Counted from the first letter of the stretch, positions 24,847-34,464 are shown. The stretch is DNA of 48,292 nt from Anaerococcus sp. (GCF_030825785.1 NZ_JAPJPG010000010.1:1-48292), one strand, 5' to 3'. Made by a program: numbers and translations. The notes: generated by a model not told the origin, from the letters alone.

Positions 24847-26047
24847 TTATACTCCTTATCTTGTCACAGGCTAACTTCGCTGAGGAAAAAGCCCACTGTA
24901 TATTGTACCCCCCACAGGAACCAGATACATCTAGGATTTCCCCACAAAAGTACAAATTTTGGTAGATTTTTGATCTCATTGTCCTATCATCGACAAATTT
25001 TGTATCGACTCCTCCGATTGTTACCTGGGCATTTGTCTTATCATGGATATCTTTTACAGTAAATCTCATTGTCTTTAGGATTTTAATTAGCATATCCATA
25101 TCCTTATCACTTAGGTCTTTGGCGAATTTGCCTATCGAAATCCTTGCCTTTTTGACTATATCATCTATAAGCCTATCATTAATTAGGCCTAGGAGGATCT
25201 CTCCTATAGTTCTTTTAGGAAAAGTTTCGGCAAGGTCCTTTATCCTTTTTCTCAACTCCTCCCTCCCATAGGATGGAAAGAGGTCTAGACTTATCATAGG
25301 TTTTTGATTTTTCTTAAGACCTATACTTATCTCGTTAGATAAATCCAAAATAGACGTACCAGTTAGGCCATAAGATTGAAAGATCACATCGTCTGTGGAT
25401 TCCTTGATGAGCTTATCTCCTAGAAAGAGACTCGCCTTGGCTGTGACCCTGGTTCCCTTGGCCTTTTTGGAAAGCTTCTCCCTTGTTTTATAATTTGTGA
25501 TTCCATAAGTTAAGTCCGTAATCTTTTGTTTATCCTTAATAATTTCAAAGACAGATCCATCAGAGCCTGAGTTTTTGAGCGTGATTCCTCCACTTGCAAG
25601 GACTAGTATATCATATTTGTACTTATTATTATCACTTTCAATTAACTTCTTTTCTAGGTCAATGCCAGTAATCTTTTCATTAAAGATAAATTTGGCCTTA
25701 TCCTTGGCGGACAGATACAAGATATCCCTAACAGACCTTGCGGACATGGTAGCAGGATAGGTCCTCCCGCTTGGAAGGGACTTAGAATCTATGCCGAGCC
25801 TTTTGAAATATTCTATAAGGTCAGAATTTCTGAAATAATCTAGAGCGTAAGTAGGAAAATCGGGATTTTCTCCTTGGTAAAAGTCCTTGGAATAATTGAG
25901 ATTGGTGAAATTGCACCTACCATTTCCTGTCGCAAGGAGCTTCCTGCCTGCTTCTTCATTAGAGTCGATTACTGTCACATCAAGACCTTCGGCGAAACTT
26001 GCAAAGGCAAGACCTGCTACTCCTGCCCCTATTACAAATACCTTCAT
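24839..26047 (-). CDS. NAD(P)/FAD-dependent flavoprotein, HI0933/YhiN family
   Basis: A 402-residue flavoprotein of the HI0933-like family. FAD-binding VFVIGAGVAGLAFASFA begins at residue 3 and the family's clearest signature, GRKLLATGNGRCNFTN, follows near 34-49; SGSCGGYNIQWAFSSA is the C-terminal FAD contact. It is a widespread protein with no settled reaction. It overlaps murE by 4 nt upstream and the SAF-domain dehydrogenase by 8 nt downstream, so the three are co-translated. Confidence 0.9.
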   Translation of the reverse strand: MKVFVIGAGVAGLAFASFAEGLDVTVIDSNEEAGRKLLATGNGRCNFTNLNYSKDFYQGENPDFPTYALDYFRNSDLIEYFKRLGIDSKSLPSGRTYPATMSARSVRDILYLSAKDKAKFIFNEKITGIDLEKKLIESDNNKYKYDILVLASGGITLKNSGSDGSVFEIIKDKQKITDLTYGITNYKTREKLSKKAKGTRVTAKASLFLGDKLIKESTDDVIFQSYGLTGTSILDLSNEISIGLKKNQKPMISLDLFPSYGREELRKRIKDLAETFPKRTIGEILLGLINDRLIDDIVKKARISIGKFAKDLSDKDMDMLIKILKTMRFTVKDIHDKTNAQVTIGGVDTKFVDDRTMRSKIYQNLYFCGEILDVSGSCGGYNIQWAFSSAKLACDKIRSINV

Positions 26048-27477
26048 ATCCTAGCCAAGGCCTTCTTTATGGTTTCTCTCTCGCTGTAAGGGGTCTTCTC
26101 ATTTCCATGATATTTCATAAAATTCTCCTCACCCTTGCCGAGAAGAAAGACATAATCACCAGGACGAGCCTTTTTAAAGGCGTATTCCATTGCATCTGTC
26201 CTATCTTTCTTTATGACGTAAGCTTGCTTATAATCATCAAGGCCTACTATTATCTCCTCGTTGATATGGTCTATATCATCAAACTTGGGATCATCTGTAG
26301 TAAGGACTGCGAAGGTATCAAACTTACCACAAGCATTTCCTATAAGTCTTCTAAAATTAGCATTTCTGTCGCCATTTATACCAAAGACCGCAATTTTCTT
26401 TGCCCCTTCTGGAACTGACTCGAAAAGAGCTTCGTAAGCACGTGGGGTATGGGCGAAGTCTAGGATTATATTTATGCCCAAATCATTTTCTATATATTCA
26501 AATCTCGACTTAACTCCCTTAAATTTCTTGAAGCCAGCAGCGATATCTTCCATGCTTGCACCCATCTGATTAAGGCAGGCGCAAGCTGCTAGGGTATTGT
26601 AGATTTCATAATTTGCAATTTTTCTTATGACAAATTCATAGCCTTTAATCCTAAAGGAAATCTTCCCATCTTCTTTTCTAATATCTTCTGCCCTATAGTC
26701 AGCACTTTTCTCGTCTATGGCGAAAGTTACAGTATTTGGGAAAAGTTCCTTAGCTTTTTTTCCATAAGGATCGTCGATATTGGCAATGGTTGTCTTAGCA
26801 TTTCCAAACAAAATCATCTTGGCCTTGAAGTAATTGTCCATAGTCTTGTGATAGTCTAGGTGCTCTTCGGAAAGATTGGTGAAAATCCCGTAGGAAATAT
26901 CTAGTCCGTATAGTCTTTTCTGATCAAGACCATGACTTGATGCCTCGAGGGCAAGGTGGTGGATATTCTTATCAAGACACTTATGAATGATCCTATTTAC
27001 CTCTGTGATATCTGGAGTTGTGTTTGATGTAGGGATAAGCTCATCTCCTACCACTGCGTTATTTGTCCCTATACTTGCACTATCCCCAAAGATTTCTCCC
27101 ATAAGAAAGGAAATAAGCCTTGATGTAGTTGTCTTGCCATTTGATCCTGTAACAGCTACAAGGTCCATTTTCCTTGATGGAAAATCGTAGATTAGATTAG
27201 AGATCTGGGCTAGCGCCTTTCTTGGATCAGCTACCTTGATATAGGAGATTCCTTCTTCTCTTTTTATATCTTCTGTGTGAATTATAAGGCTTGCGCCTTT
27301 TTCTATGGCAGAAGCTATATAATCGTGCCCATCGCTAAGTGAGCCCTTGATGGCTACAAAAATAGTTCCTTCACAGGCTTTTCTCGAATCATTTGTAACT
27401 TGTTTAATAGCCTTATCATTTGCTTTTTTATAATCTATATAAGATATATGTGAAATAATATCTTCAAAACTTATCAA
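26044..27477 (-). CDS. murE: UDP-N-acetylmuramyl-tripeptide synthetase (MurE)
   Basis: Adds the third amino acid to UDP-MurNAc-L-Ala-D-Glu in peptidoglycan synthesis, using ATP. The Mur-ligase P-loop VTGSNGKTTT is near residue 105; NTTPDITEV, LEASSHGLDQKRL and FAHTPRAYEAL are further family motifs. The DNPR signature of meso-diaminopimelate enzymes is replaced by DDPK, which favours L-lysine or ornithine. Two TTG codons could start it; AAAGGA lies nine bases before the TTG at 27477 but inside the coding region if the TTG at 27495 were used, so I choose 27477 (478 residues). It leads a three-gene run. Confidence 0.93.
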   Translation of the reverse strand: MISFEDIISHISYIDYKKANDKAIKQVTNDSRKACEGTIFVAIKGSLSDGHDYIASAIEKGASLIIHTEDIKREEGISYIKVADPRKALAQISNLIYDFPSRKMDLVAVTGSNGKTTTSRLISFLMGEIFGDSASIGTNNAVVGDELIPTSNTTPDITEVNRIIHKCLDKNIHHLALEASSHGLDQKRLYGLDISYGIFTNLSEEHLDYHKTMDNYFKAKMILFGNAKTTIANIDDPYGKKAKELFPNTVTFAIDEKSADYRAEDIRKEDGKISFRIKGYEFVIRKIANYEIYNTLAACACLNQMGASMEDIAAGFKKFKGVKSRFEYIENDLGINIILDFAHTPRAYEALFESVPEGAKKIAVFGINGDRNANFRRLIGNACGKFDTFAVLTTDDPKFDDIDHINEEIIVGLDDYKQAYVIKKDRTDAMEYAFKKARPGDYVFLLGKGEENFMKYHGNEKTPYSERETIKKALARI

Positions 27478-27617
27478 AATAATTTGTCCTTTCAATACTT
27501 GTTCTAAGTAAGTATTTTACCTTTGTAGGGACAAACTTTCATCAAGATGAATTTGAGATAATGAATTTCCTTTTTACCAATAATTTGATAAAATATTCCT
27601 ATAGAAAAGAGGTCAGA

Positions 27618-28457
27618 ATGAAAAAAGATAAGTCGATAATTTATAAGGCAAGTCTTATCATAGGGCTTGTAATTTTTGTAATATCCTTCGCCTTTAGATA
27701 TTCCTACATAGATATCCTAGGCTTTGATAGACCACTAAAGCTAGCAAGTTTTATCCTTATGGCCCTAGGGCTTGTTGGAAGTATAAGTGCCTTGATTGAT
27801 GGGGTAAACAAGGACTTCGCCCATCCCATAATCCTCCTCCTTATCCTTAATGTAGTGATGGTCTTTACCTACCCAATCCTCCTTGGAGCAGAGACTTTCA
27901 TCACCCATCCTACAAATCCCTACGAGGATAAGTCGCCTAATAAGGGAAACTCTACCAGGGAAAGAGATGATGCTAGCTTTATCATAGAAGGTGAAATCTA
28001 TTCTATGCCAGTTAGGCTAAAAGACTTCACAGACAGGGGATTTTCCTACAAAATAAAAGAAGGTGAAGAAGGCAAAAGGGTTAATATCAGAAGACTTGGA
28101 GAAAGTACCAAGAAAAAGCCTACCTGGTTTACGGATGGAGAAGTGAAAGATGCTTTCAAGGAATTTTATCTCTTAGAAGCCTTTTTTGAAGAATCTGATA
28201 TCAGTGAAGAGACTCCAATTACTCACTTAAAGGCTTCTGTTATAAATAACAACAGGGACTTTGAGGTCATGGGTATTAAGCTTGAAGATTCCATAGATGA
28301 TGTAGCGAAGAATTTCAAAGATAAATTAAAAGAAGATCCAGGAAATAAAGAAAATCCTAGCAAGAAATACTATCTAGAGACAAAAGATTCCTACAAAATT
28401 ACCCTAACTTCCCTTAAGGGAGTGATCCAATCCATAGAAATTAGTAAAATCGATTAA
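27618..28457 (+). CDS. Membrane-anchored protein of unknown function
   Basis: A 279-residue protein with three N-terminal membrane helices (about 8-28, 37-58 and 64-85) and a roughly 190-residue charged domain that should face outward. The domain has Lys/Glu/Asp-rich surfaces and a C-terminal ITLTSLKGVIQSIEISK that looks like a beta-strand-rich end. GAGGT lies shortly before the ATG at 27618; an upstream in-frame ATG at 27561 has no such site. I recognise no family. It is divergent from murE and convergent with the glutaredoxin gene. Confidence 0.7.
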   Translation: MKKDKSIIYKASLIIGLVIFVISFAFRYSYIDILGFDRPLKLASFILMALGLVGSISALIDGVNKDFAHPIILLLILNVVMVFTYPILLGAETFITHPTNPYEDKSPNKGNSTRERDDASFIIEGEIYSMPVRLKDFTDRGFSYKIKEGEEGKRVNIRRLGESTKKKPTWFTDGEVKDAFKEFYLLEAFFEESDISEETPITHLKASVINNNRDFEVMGIKLEDSIDDVAKNFKDKLKEDPGNKENPSKKYYLETKDSYKITLTSLKGVIQSIEISKID

Positions 28458-28461
28458 CAAA

Positions 28462-28494
28462 AAAGGAGCTGCCCCAATTAAGGCTTACTCCTTT
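28462..28494. terminator. Terminator shared by convergent genes
   Basis: AAAGGAG pairs with CTCCTTT across a 19-nt loop. The T-run is strong on the minus strand (CTCCTTTTTTG) and weak on the plus strand. Confidence 0.7.
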
Positions 28495-28498
28495 CAAT

Positions 28499-28729
28499 TT
28501 AATTATTTAGTTTTGCTTCAATAGCTTCCTTGTCAAAGCCAACTATATCTTCTCCGTCGATATTAATAACTGGTACTCCTCTGTATCCCTTGCTTACAAG
28601 ATAATCTACAGCGTCCTTATCCTTATCGACATTGTATTCAGTAAATTCGATACCTTTGTCGTTGAAATATTGTTTAGCTGCCTTGCAGAAAACACATGTA
28701 TTTGATGTATAAATTTTAATATCTGCCAT
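28499..28729 (-). CDS. Glutaredoxin-like thiol-disulfide protein (NrdH/YruB type)
   Basis: A 76-residue thioredoxin-fold protein. The active site is C12-V-F-C15 (NTCVFCKAAK), and the cis-proline region is RGVPVINID. Length and the CxxC at the N-terminus fit NrdH-redoxin or YruB-type glutaredoxins, which pass electrons to ribonucleotide reductase or other thiol enzymes. It lies 34 nt after rsmA and GGAGG precedes its ATG, so it may be the last gene of the metG operon or have its own promoter. Confidence 0.88.
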   Translation of the reverse strand: MADIKIYTSNTCVFCKAAKQYFNDKGIEFTEYNVDKDKDAVDYLVSKGYRGVPVINIDGEDIVGFDKEAIEAKLNN

Positions 28730-28763
28730 ATTCTCCTCCGTTCTCTCTATATGTACCCATTAA

Positions 28764-29606
28764 TTATAGGATCTCAATAGTTTTTGTCAAATTTATAAAA
28801 TCATCCAAGGACAAGTTTTCTGCCCTCAGGTTACTTTTTATACCCAATTTGTCGAAGGCTAATCTTAATTTTTCCTTTTCGCAAGCATCAGATAGAGAAT
28901 TTAGAATAGTCTTTCTCCTCTTGTTAAAGCCTGCATGGACTAGGGCAAAAAGTTTCTTTTCGTCTACATCGTCTCTGTATTTTCTAAGATTTAGCTTAAG
29001 GACAGTCGAGTCAATCTTAGGCTGAGGCATAAATACTGACTTAGGAACATTAGTAATCTTTTCTGCATCTGAGTAATATTTGATAAAGACAGAAAGAGAA
29101 GAGTAGTCCTTGCTTTTCTCATCAGCAAGCATCCTATCTGCCACTTCCTTTTGGACCATGATGGTCATGTCCCTACAAGGAAGGTCAGCTTCTATAAGTT
29201 TTTCTATGATAGGAGTCGTTATATAATAAGGGAGATTACTTACTACTTTGAAGTCTTCTCCAGCAAACTCTTCATCGATGATTCTTCCAAGGTCGGCCTT
29301 TAGGATATCCTCGTGAATTAGGGTGAAATTATCAAACTCTTCCATGTTTTCTTCTATAATCGGAATAAGAGAGCTATCAATCTCGATTGCTACTACCTTC
29401 TTTGCAGTCTTTGCCATCTCATAGGTGATTGTCCCAATACCTGGTCCAATCTCTAGGACGTTAGTAGAATCCACTTCAGCTGCGTCCACGATTTTTTCTA
29501 CGAAATTCTTATCTATCAAGAAGTTTTGACCAAGGGATTTTGAAAATCTAAAGTTATATAGTTCTATTATGTCTTTTACAACTTTGGGTGAGTATAATTT
29601 TTTCAT
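28764..29606 (-). CDS. rsmA: 16S rRNA (adenine(1518)-N6/adenine(1519)-N6)-dimethyltransferase (KsgA)
   Basis: A 280-residue S-adenosylmethionine-dependent enzyme that dimethylates two adenosines in the 3' loop of 16S rRNA during small-subunit maturation. The N-terminus has SLGQNFLIDKNFVEKIV; the SAM site is LEIGPGIGTIT; the catalytic NLPYYITTPII follows. It overlaps rnmV by 4 nt. The rnmV-rsmA pair is a conserved Firmicute arrangement linking 5S and 16S rRNA maturation. Confidence 0.97.
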   Translation of the reverse strand: MKKLYSPKVVKDIIELYNFRFSKSLGQNFLIDKNFVEKIVDAAEVDSTNVLEIGPGIGTITYEMAKTAKKVVAIEIDSSLIPIIEENMEEFDNFTLIHEDILKADLGRIIDEEFAGEDFKVVSNLPYYITTPIIEKLIEADLPCRDMTIMVQKEVADRMLADEKSKDYSSLSVFIKYYSDAEKITNVPKSVFMPQPKIDSTVLKLNLRKYRDDVDEKKLFALVHAGFNKRRKTILNSLSDACEKEKLRLAFDKLGIKSNLRAENLSLDDFINLTKTIEIL

Positions 29607-30133
29607 AAATTGTCTACCGCCCTTTCAAATTCTTCACGGCTTATACCAAAGGAGTTTAGCTTGGAAAGAAGTTGCTTGGAATTATAATAGCCAATGCCTA
29701 AAATATCGCCCAGCTTTTCCCTTCTTTCCTTGGAGCCTTTTCCAAAAGAGAGGTCGTTTTTTATCAAGTCTGTCATTGTAAAAGTCTCTACCCTCTCCTT
29801 AGTCTCTGCCTTGGCCCTTCTTAGGGCTTCGATTATAACTTCTGGATCTGCATTTTCAACACCGAGGTCGTTTTTTTTGATAGCCTTTTTCCTATCTATG
29901 TAGGCATGCTTGGCATTTGGTATGTGCTTTGCAATCCTTGCCCTAATCTTTTTGCCTGCATAGTCTGGGTCTGTTAGGATGATTATCCCACATCTTTTAT
30001 CAACTTCCTTAAGTCTTTCGATTAGGTCTTTACCAAAAGCAAGGCCGTTGGTGGCAATCATCTCGCAGTCAACCGCCCTTTTGACATTTGCTATATCATC
30101 TTTTCCTTCTACTACTATAGTTTCTTTTATCAT
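29603..30133 (-). CDS. rnmV: Ribonuclease M5
   Basis: A 176-residue Toprim-domain nuclease that processes 5S rRNA precursors in Firmicutes. Toprim landmarks are VVEGKDDIANVK at the N-terminus and IILTDPDYAGKKIRA near 50-64, the acidic metal-binding residues of the fold. The protein overlaps the TatD-like gene by 4 nt upstream and rsmA by 4 nt downstream, so the set is translated as one coupled unit. Confidence 0.96.
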   Translation of the reverse strand: MIKETIVVEGKDDIANVKRAVDCEMIATNGLAFGKDLIERLKEVDKRCGIIILTDPDYAGKKIRARIAKHIPNAKHAYIDRKKAIKKNDLGVENADPEVIIEALRRAKAETKERVETFTMTDLIKNDLSFGKGSKERREKLGDILGIGYYNSKQLLSKLNSFGISREEFERAVDNL

Positions 30134-30891
30134 AATCCGAAAAATTCCTCTGCATTTTTGCTAGTTCTCTTTTCAAGTTTCTTAAGCTTCATTCCCCTAA
30201 GTTTAGCTATTTCTCTCGCAACTTCGATCACTTTTCTAGGATCATTTCTTAGTCCCCTGTAAGGCTCTGGAGTAAGGTAGGGGCTATCTGTCTCAAGCAT
30301 TAGTCTATTGATATCGACATGACTTGCGGCAAGCTTTTCATTTTCTCCGTTAGAAAATGTCACGACTCCTCCGATTGAAATATAAAAGCCAAGGTCCATA
30401 TACTTATCCAAAAGATCTAGACCTTCTGAAAAGCAATGGATTTGAACCTTAAGGTCCCTAAAGTCCTTTAGGATTTCGTAGGCATCTTCTCCCACATCTC
30501 TTGTGTGAACTACTACAGGAAGGTCAAGCCTTCTTGCCATTTCTAATTGCTTGATGAAGACTTCTTTTTGCTCGTCCTTATTGTCGTCTCTCCAGTAATA
30601 ATCAAGCCCTATTTCTCCTATGGCCACAACTTTGGGATTTTGGGCAAGATCTTCTATTATCTTTAGGTCATTTTCATTCATCCTAGAGACTTCTTCGGGA
30701 TGGATTCCTACTTGGGCGTAGAAATTAGGAAATTTACCCGCAAGCTCAACTGCCAATTTGGCGTCTTTCACATTGCATCCTGGATTTATTACCGCTTTTA
30801 CATTAAAATTTGACAGGTCTCTTAGTATAAAGAGCCTGTCATCATCAAAGACCTCATCTGTAAGATGGGCGTGAGTATCTATTAGTGCCAT
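30130..30891 (-). CDS. TatD-family metal-dependent deoxyribonuclease
   Basis: A 253-residue TIM-barrel hydrolase. It begins MALIDTHAHLTDEVF, giving the two metal-binding histidines; GIHPEEV, AIGEIGLDYYW, VVHTRDVGEDA, QIHCFSEG and LETDSPYLTPEPYRG complete the family motif set. TatD proteins are 3'-5' exonucleases, with possible roles in DNA repair and RNA quality control. The ATG shares one base with the metG stop codon (TAATG), and the order metG-tatD-rnmV-rsmA is conserved in Firmicutes. Confidence 0.95.
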   Translation of the reverse strand: MALIDTHAHLTDEVFDDDRLFILRDLSNFNVKAVINPGCNVKDAKLAVELAGKFPNFYAQVGIHPEEVSRMNENDLKIIEDLAQNPKVVAIGEIGLDYYWRDDNKDEQKEVFIKQLEMARRLDLPVVVHTRDVGEDAYEILKDFRDLKVQIHCFSEGLDLLDKYMDLGFYISIGGVVTFSNGENEKLAASHVDINRLMLETDSPYLTPEPYRGLRNDPRKVIEVAREIAKLRGMKLKKLEKRTSKNAEEFFGL

Positions 30892-32837
30892 TAGCTTACC
30901 TTTGCTCCTGGCTTTAAGTCTTCTAAAGTTGATAGGAGGGATAGGTCATCTTCAAAGTCTGCTGCAAGAAGCATGCCCTCTGATTCGATTCCACGCATCT
31001 TCCTTGGAGCGAGGTTTCTTACGACGATTACGTTTTTGCCTACTAAATCTTCTGGAGCATACCATTTCTTTATACCAGAAATTATTGTTCTTGGCTCATC
31101 TTCTCCTATATCTACCTTAAAGACTAAGAGCTTGTCTGCATTAGGATGTTCCTTAGCTTCTAGGATCTTACCTACGACTAGGTCGACTTTGGTGAAGTCT
31201 TCGAAGTCTATATATTCTTCCTTAGATTCTTCATCTTCCTTCTTATTCTTATTAAGTCTTTTCTCTATAAGGGCACCATTTGCCTCATGAAGCTTAACAA
31301 GTTCCTTGTCTATATCAAGTCTATCGAATAGATTAGCTCCCTTACTTACCCTAGCTCCTTCTTCAAGAAGGCCAAACTCTCCTGCTGATTCAAAGCCCTT
31401 ATTATCAGTGCCGATTTTTTCTAGGATTGTTGCTGTTGTGTTTTTCATAACTGGCTCGATTAGTTGAGCTACTATTCTGATAGTCTCAGCAAGATTGTAT
31501 AAGACTCTGTCTAGTCTTTCTTTATTTCCTTCGTCACGACCCAAGATCCATGGCTCAGTCTCGTCTACGTATTTGTTGGCACGACGGATTAAGGTCCAAA
31601 CAGCTTCTAGGGCAGCGTTAAAGTTAAACTCATCCATTAGCTTGTTAAACTTAGTGTAAGTTTCCTTAGCAAGTGAGATAAGCTCATCATCAAAGCTATC
31701 TGATATTGTTCCCTTTCTTACAAGTCCTCCGTTATATTTATCAATCATTGATGTAGTTCTTGATACTAGGTTACCTAGGTCATTTACTAGATCAGAATTA
31801 TATCTTTCCATGTATTTTCTAGCTGAGAAGTTGCCGTCAGAGCCAAAGTTAAACTCACGTAGCATGTAGAATTTAAGGGCATCTACCCCATAAAGGTCCA
31901 CGAGTGGCTCTGGATACATGATATTTCCCTTGGACTTACTCATCTTATCATTATCGAAAAGAATCCAACCATGGGCAAATACCTTCTCTGGAAGTGGAAG
32001 ATCTAGGGCCATTAGTAGGGCTGGCCAGATTATTGTATGAAATCTTACAATGTCTTTTCCGATTAGATGAACTCCAGCAGGCCAGTATCTTTCAAATTTT
32101 ACCTTATCATCTCCATATCCTATAGCAGATAGATAGCAAGATAGGGCGTCAATCCAAACATAGACCACGTGTTCATTATCGAAAGGCACATCAACTCCCC
32201 AATCGAAGGAATTTCTTGTAACAGATAGGTCAGAAAGTCCCTTGTCGATAAAGTTATTTAGCATTTCCTTTTGCCTAAATTGTGGCTCCAAGAATTCTGG
32301 ATGGTCTTTGAAAAGCTCTTTCAATCTGTCTGTATATTTGGAAAGTCTAAAGAAGTAGGTCTCTTCTTCTTGGTATTCTACTTCCCTACCGCAATCTGGG
32401 CAGTGGCCATCTTCTAATTGAGACTCAGTCCAAAAGGTCTCACAAGGTGTACAGTAATATCCCTTGTACTCTCCCTTGTAGATGTCTCCCTTCTCGTAAA
32501 GTTTGGTAAAGATTTCAGCGACATCCTTTTCGTGTTGGTCTTCGGTTGACCTAATGAAGGTATCGTAGTCGATTTCTAGCTTTTTCCAAAGCTCTTTTGT
32601 CTCTTCCGCTATGATATCGACAAACTTTTGAGGACTAGTACCAGCATCTAGGGCTGTTCTCATGATCTTTTGTCCGTGTTCGTCTGTTCCTGTAGTTAAG
32701 TAGGCATCAAAGCCCTTTAAGTTTTTATATCTTTTGAGCACATCTGCTATAACTGATGTGTAAGTATTTCCGATATGCAAGTTAGAATTTGGATAATATA
32801 TCGGCGTTGTAATGTAATAAGCTTTTTTCTCTGTCAT
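30891..32837 (-). CDS. metG: Methionyl-tRNA synthetase
   Basis: A 648-residue class I synthetase that charges tRNA-Met. The HIGH-type motif is SNLHIGNTYTS near 18-28. A zinc-binding insertion (CTPCETFW, then CPDCGRE) starts at about residue 127. The KMSKS loop is complete (KMSKSKGN near 299). The last 110 residues form the OB-fold tRNA-binding domain (KVDLVVGKILEAKEHPNADK), common in Firmicute enzymes and absent from short forms. It is the first gene of the four-gene unit; GAAAGGATTATT lies before the ATG. No T-box is visible in its short leader. Confidence 0.97.
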   Translation of the reverse strand: MTEKKAYYITTPIYYPNSNLHIGNTYTSVIADVLKRYKNLKGFDAYLTTGTDEHGQKIMRTALDAGTSPQKFVDIIAEETKELWKKLEIDYDTFIRSTEDQHEKDVAEIFTKLYEKGDIYKGEYKGYYCTPCETFWTESQLEDGHCPDCGREVEYQEEETYFFRLSKYTDRLKELFKDHPEFLEPQFRQKEMLNNFIDKGLSDLSVTRNSFDWGVDVPFDNEHVVYVWIDALSCYLSAIGYGDDKVKFERYWPAGVHLIGKDIVRFHTIIWPALLMALDLPLPEKVFAHGWILFDNDKMSKSKGNIMYPEPLVDLYGVDALKFYMLREFNFGSDGNFSARKYMERYNSDLVNDLGNLVSRTTSMIDKYNGGLVRKGTISDSFDDELISLAKETYTKFNKLMDEFNFNAALEAVWTLIRRANKYVDETEPWILGRDEGNKERLDRVLYNLAETIRIVAQLIEPVMKNTTATILEKIGTDNKGFESAGEFGLLEEGARVSKGANLFDRLDIDKELVKLHEANGALIEKRLNKNKKEDEESKEEYIDFEDFTKVDLVVGKILEAKEHPNADKLLVFKVDIGEDEPRTIISGIKKWYAPEDLVGKNVIVVRNLAPRKMRGIESEGMLLAADFEDDLSLLSTLEDLKPGAKVS

Positions 32838-32929
32838 AATAATCCTTTCTTAATCTTACGATTATACTAGCTTTATGATACTTCAAATCATGCCAAAAAT
32901 CATTTTTAGGAATTAATATTGTAAAAAAC

Positions 32930-32958
32930 TTATCAAATTCATAATTATCTGGTATAAT
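32930..32958 (+). promoter_or_regulatory. Promoter of the AGCS symporter
   Basis: -35 TTATCA, 17-bp spacer, -10 TATAAT preceded by TGG (extended -10). The gene starts about 60 nt downstream with AGGAGGAAAA before its ATG. Confidence 0.65.
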
Positions 32959-33020
32959 ACGAAAATATCATATACATTAGATAATATGTTTACATTTACA
33001 TAAAAATAAAAGGAGGAAAA

Positions 33021-34400
33021 ATGGATTTTATATTAAAAGTGGCTGACTTTATGTGGGCAAACGTTATAGGCTATGTCCTTTTGGCAGTAGGACTCTACTA
33101 TTCCCTAAGACTAGGCTTTCCACAATTTAGACATGCACGCTTAATCAAAAAAGTAATCAAAAAGAATCTTAAGTCAGAAGGCGAAGTAAGCGGATTTGCA
33201 GCCCTTGCTACAGCGGTAGGAGGACAGGTCGGAACAGGTTCTCTAGTAGGAGTGGCGACAGCTATAAGTCTAGGTGGACCTGGAGCAGTATTTTGGATGT
33301 GGATTACAGCGCTTTTGGGCATGGTAATCACATTTGCAGAAACTGTCCTAGGACAAATCTACAGGGTAAAGATCGAAGATGGTTCCTACAGAGGAGGACC
33401 AAGCTATTATGTACAATTTGGTCTTAAATCTAGGTTTATGGGAATAGTCACAGCTTTCTTTTACATCTTGGGAGTGGGTCTTTGTATAGCCTTTATGCAA
33501 TCAAACTCAATAAGCCAAGCCTTTACAGGAGTTGTTGATCTAAACCCAATTATTCCTGGAATCGCCGTTACCATAGCGGCCTTTATCATCACAATCGGTG
33601 GAGTTAAAAGACTTACTGACTTTTCGTCAAAGGTCGTTCCAGTAATGGCCCTTGCTTATATAGTAGTAGTTTTAGTTATTATATTTACTAACATCAGTAA
33701 ATTCCCAGCTGTTATATCAATGATTTTTAAAAGTGCCGTAAAGCCTCAAGCAGCCCTCGGAGGAATGGTAGGTCACACTGTTATGGATGCCTTTAGGCAA
33801 GGTGTTGCGAGAGGTCTTTTCTCAAATGATGCTGGAAATGGTATAGCAGGAATCATGCATGCAGCAGCAAACGTAGACCACCCAGCAGAACAAGGATTTC
33901 TTGGAATGTTTGGTACCTTCGTTACTACAATCATAATTTGCTCCCTATCAGCCTTCGCCCTACTTCTAACAGGAGTTGTAGGAAACCCTGATAGTGGTGT
34001 AGGAATCAATCTCGTCCAAGATGCCTTCCAAAGTATCATGGGAGTTCCTGGCAGATGGCTAGTGTTTTTCGCCATGCTAATGTTTGGCTTTACAACCCTT
34101 ATAGCAGACCTCTTCTATGGTGAGAGTAATGTAAGGCTAATCTTTAAAGACAAATACAAAATTCCTCTTTGGATCTATAGGATTATTGCCTTCATCATGT
34201 TTTTGGTGGCAACTCAAATGGATCTTGAGCTCGTATGGGGCTTTATAGATGTCTTTGTAGGAATAGTAGTCTTTATCAACGTTATAAGTCTAGTCTTGCT
34301 ATTTAAGGATGTAAAAGGAATCTTAGATGACTATCAAAAACAGCTAAAAGAAGGAAAAGAAAATCCAGTTTGGAAAAGAGAAAAAGAATACCATCTATAA
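33021..34400 (+). CDS. Sodium:amino acid (alanine/glycine) symporter, AGCS family
   Basis: A 459-residue membrane transporter of the AGCS family, expected to take up alanine or glycine with sodium. There are about 10-11 hydrophobic helices. Family motifs include GGQVGTGSLVGVATAISLGGPGAVF near 68-92 (given here as landmarks: GTGSLVGVATAI), EDGSYRGGPSYY and FSNDAGNGIAGI. Length matches the family. It is a single-gene unit ending in its own terminator. Substrate preference cannot be read from sequence. Confidence 0.93.
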   Translation: MDFILKVADFMWANVIGYVLLAVGLYYSLRLGFPQFRHARLIKKVIKKNLKSEGEVSGFAALATAVGGQVGTGSLVGVATAISLGGPGAVFWMWITALLGMVITFAETVLGQIYRVKIEDGSYRGGPSYYVQFGLKSRFMGIVTAFFYILGVGLCIAFMQSNSISQAFTGVVDLNPIIPGIAVTIAAFIITIGGVKRLTDFSSKVVPVMALAYIVVVLVIIFTNISKFPAVISMIFKSAVKPQAALGGMVGHTVMDAFRQGVARGLFSNDAGNGIAGIMHAAANVDHPAEQGFLGMFGTFVTTIIICSLSAFALLLTGVVGNPDSGVGINLVQDAFQSIMGVPGRWLVFFAMLMFGFTTLIADLFYGESNVRLIFKDKYKIPLWIYRIIAFIMFLVATQMDLELVWGFIDVFVGIVVFINVISLVLLFKDVKGILDDYQKQLKEGKENPVWKREKEYHL

Positions 34401-34403
34401 ATT

Positions 34404-34436
34404 AAGGCAGGCCCTATATATGTGGGGCTTGCTTTT
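34404..34436 (+). terminator. Terminator of the AGCS symporter gene
   Basis: GCAGGCCC pairs with GGGCTTGC (one G-U) followed by TTTT. The 3' arm also contains the -35 hexamer of the following T-box-tyrS unit. Confidence 0.7.
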
Positions 34437-34457
34437 AAGTTTTAGACCGTGTATACT
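34429..34457 (+). promoter_or_regulatory. Promoter of tyrS
   Basis: -35 TTGCTT, 17-bp spacer, -10 TATACT. The -35 box overlaps the end of the preceding terminator. Confidence 0.55.
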
Positions 34458-34464
34458 GTATAAA

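Noticed and set aside
32838..32929. T-box or other riboswitch before metG
   Set aside because: The leader is too short and has no TGGTACC-type core.
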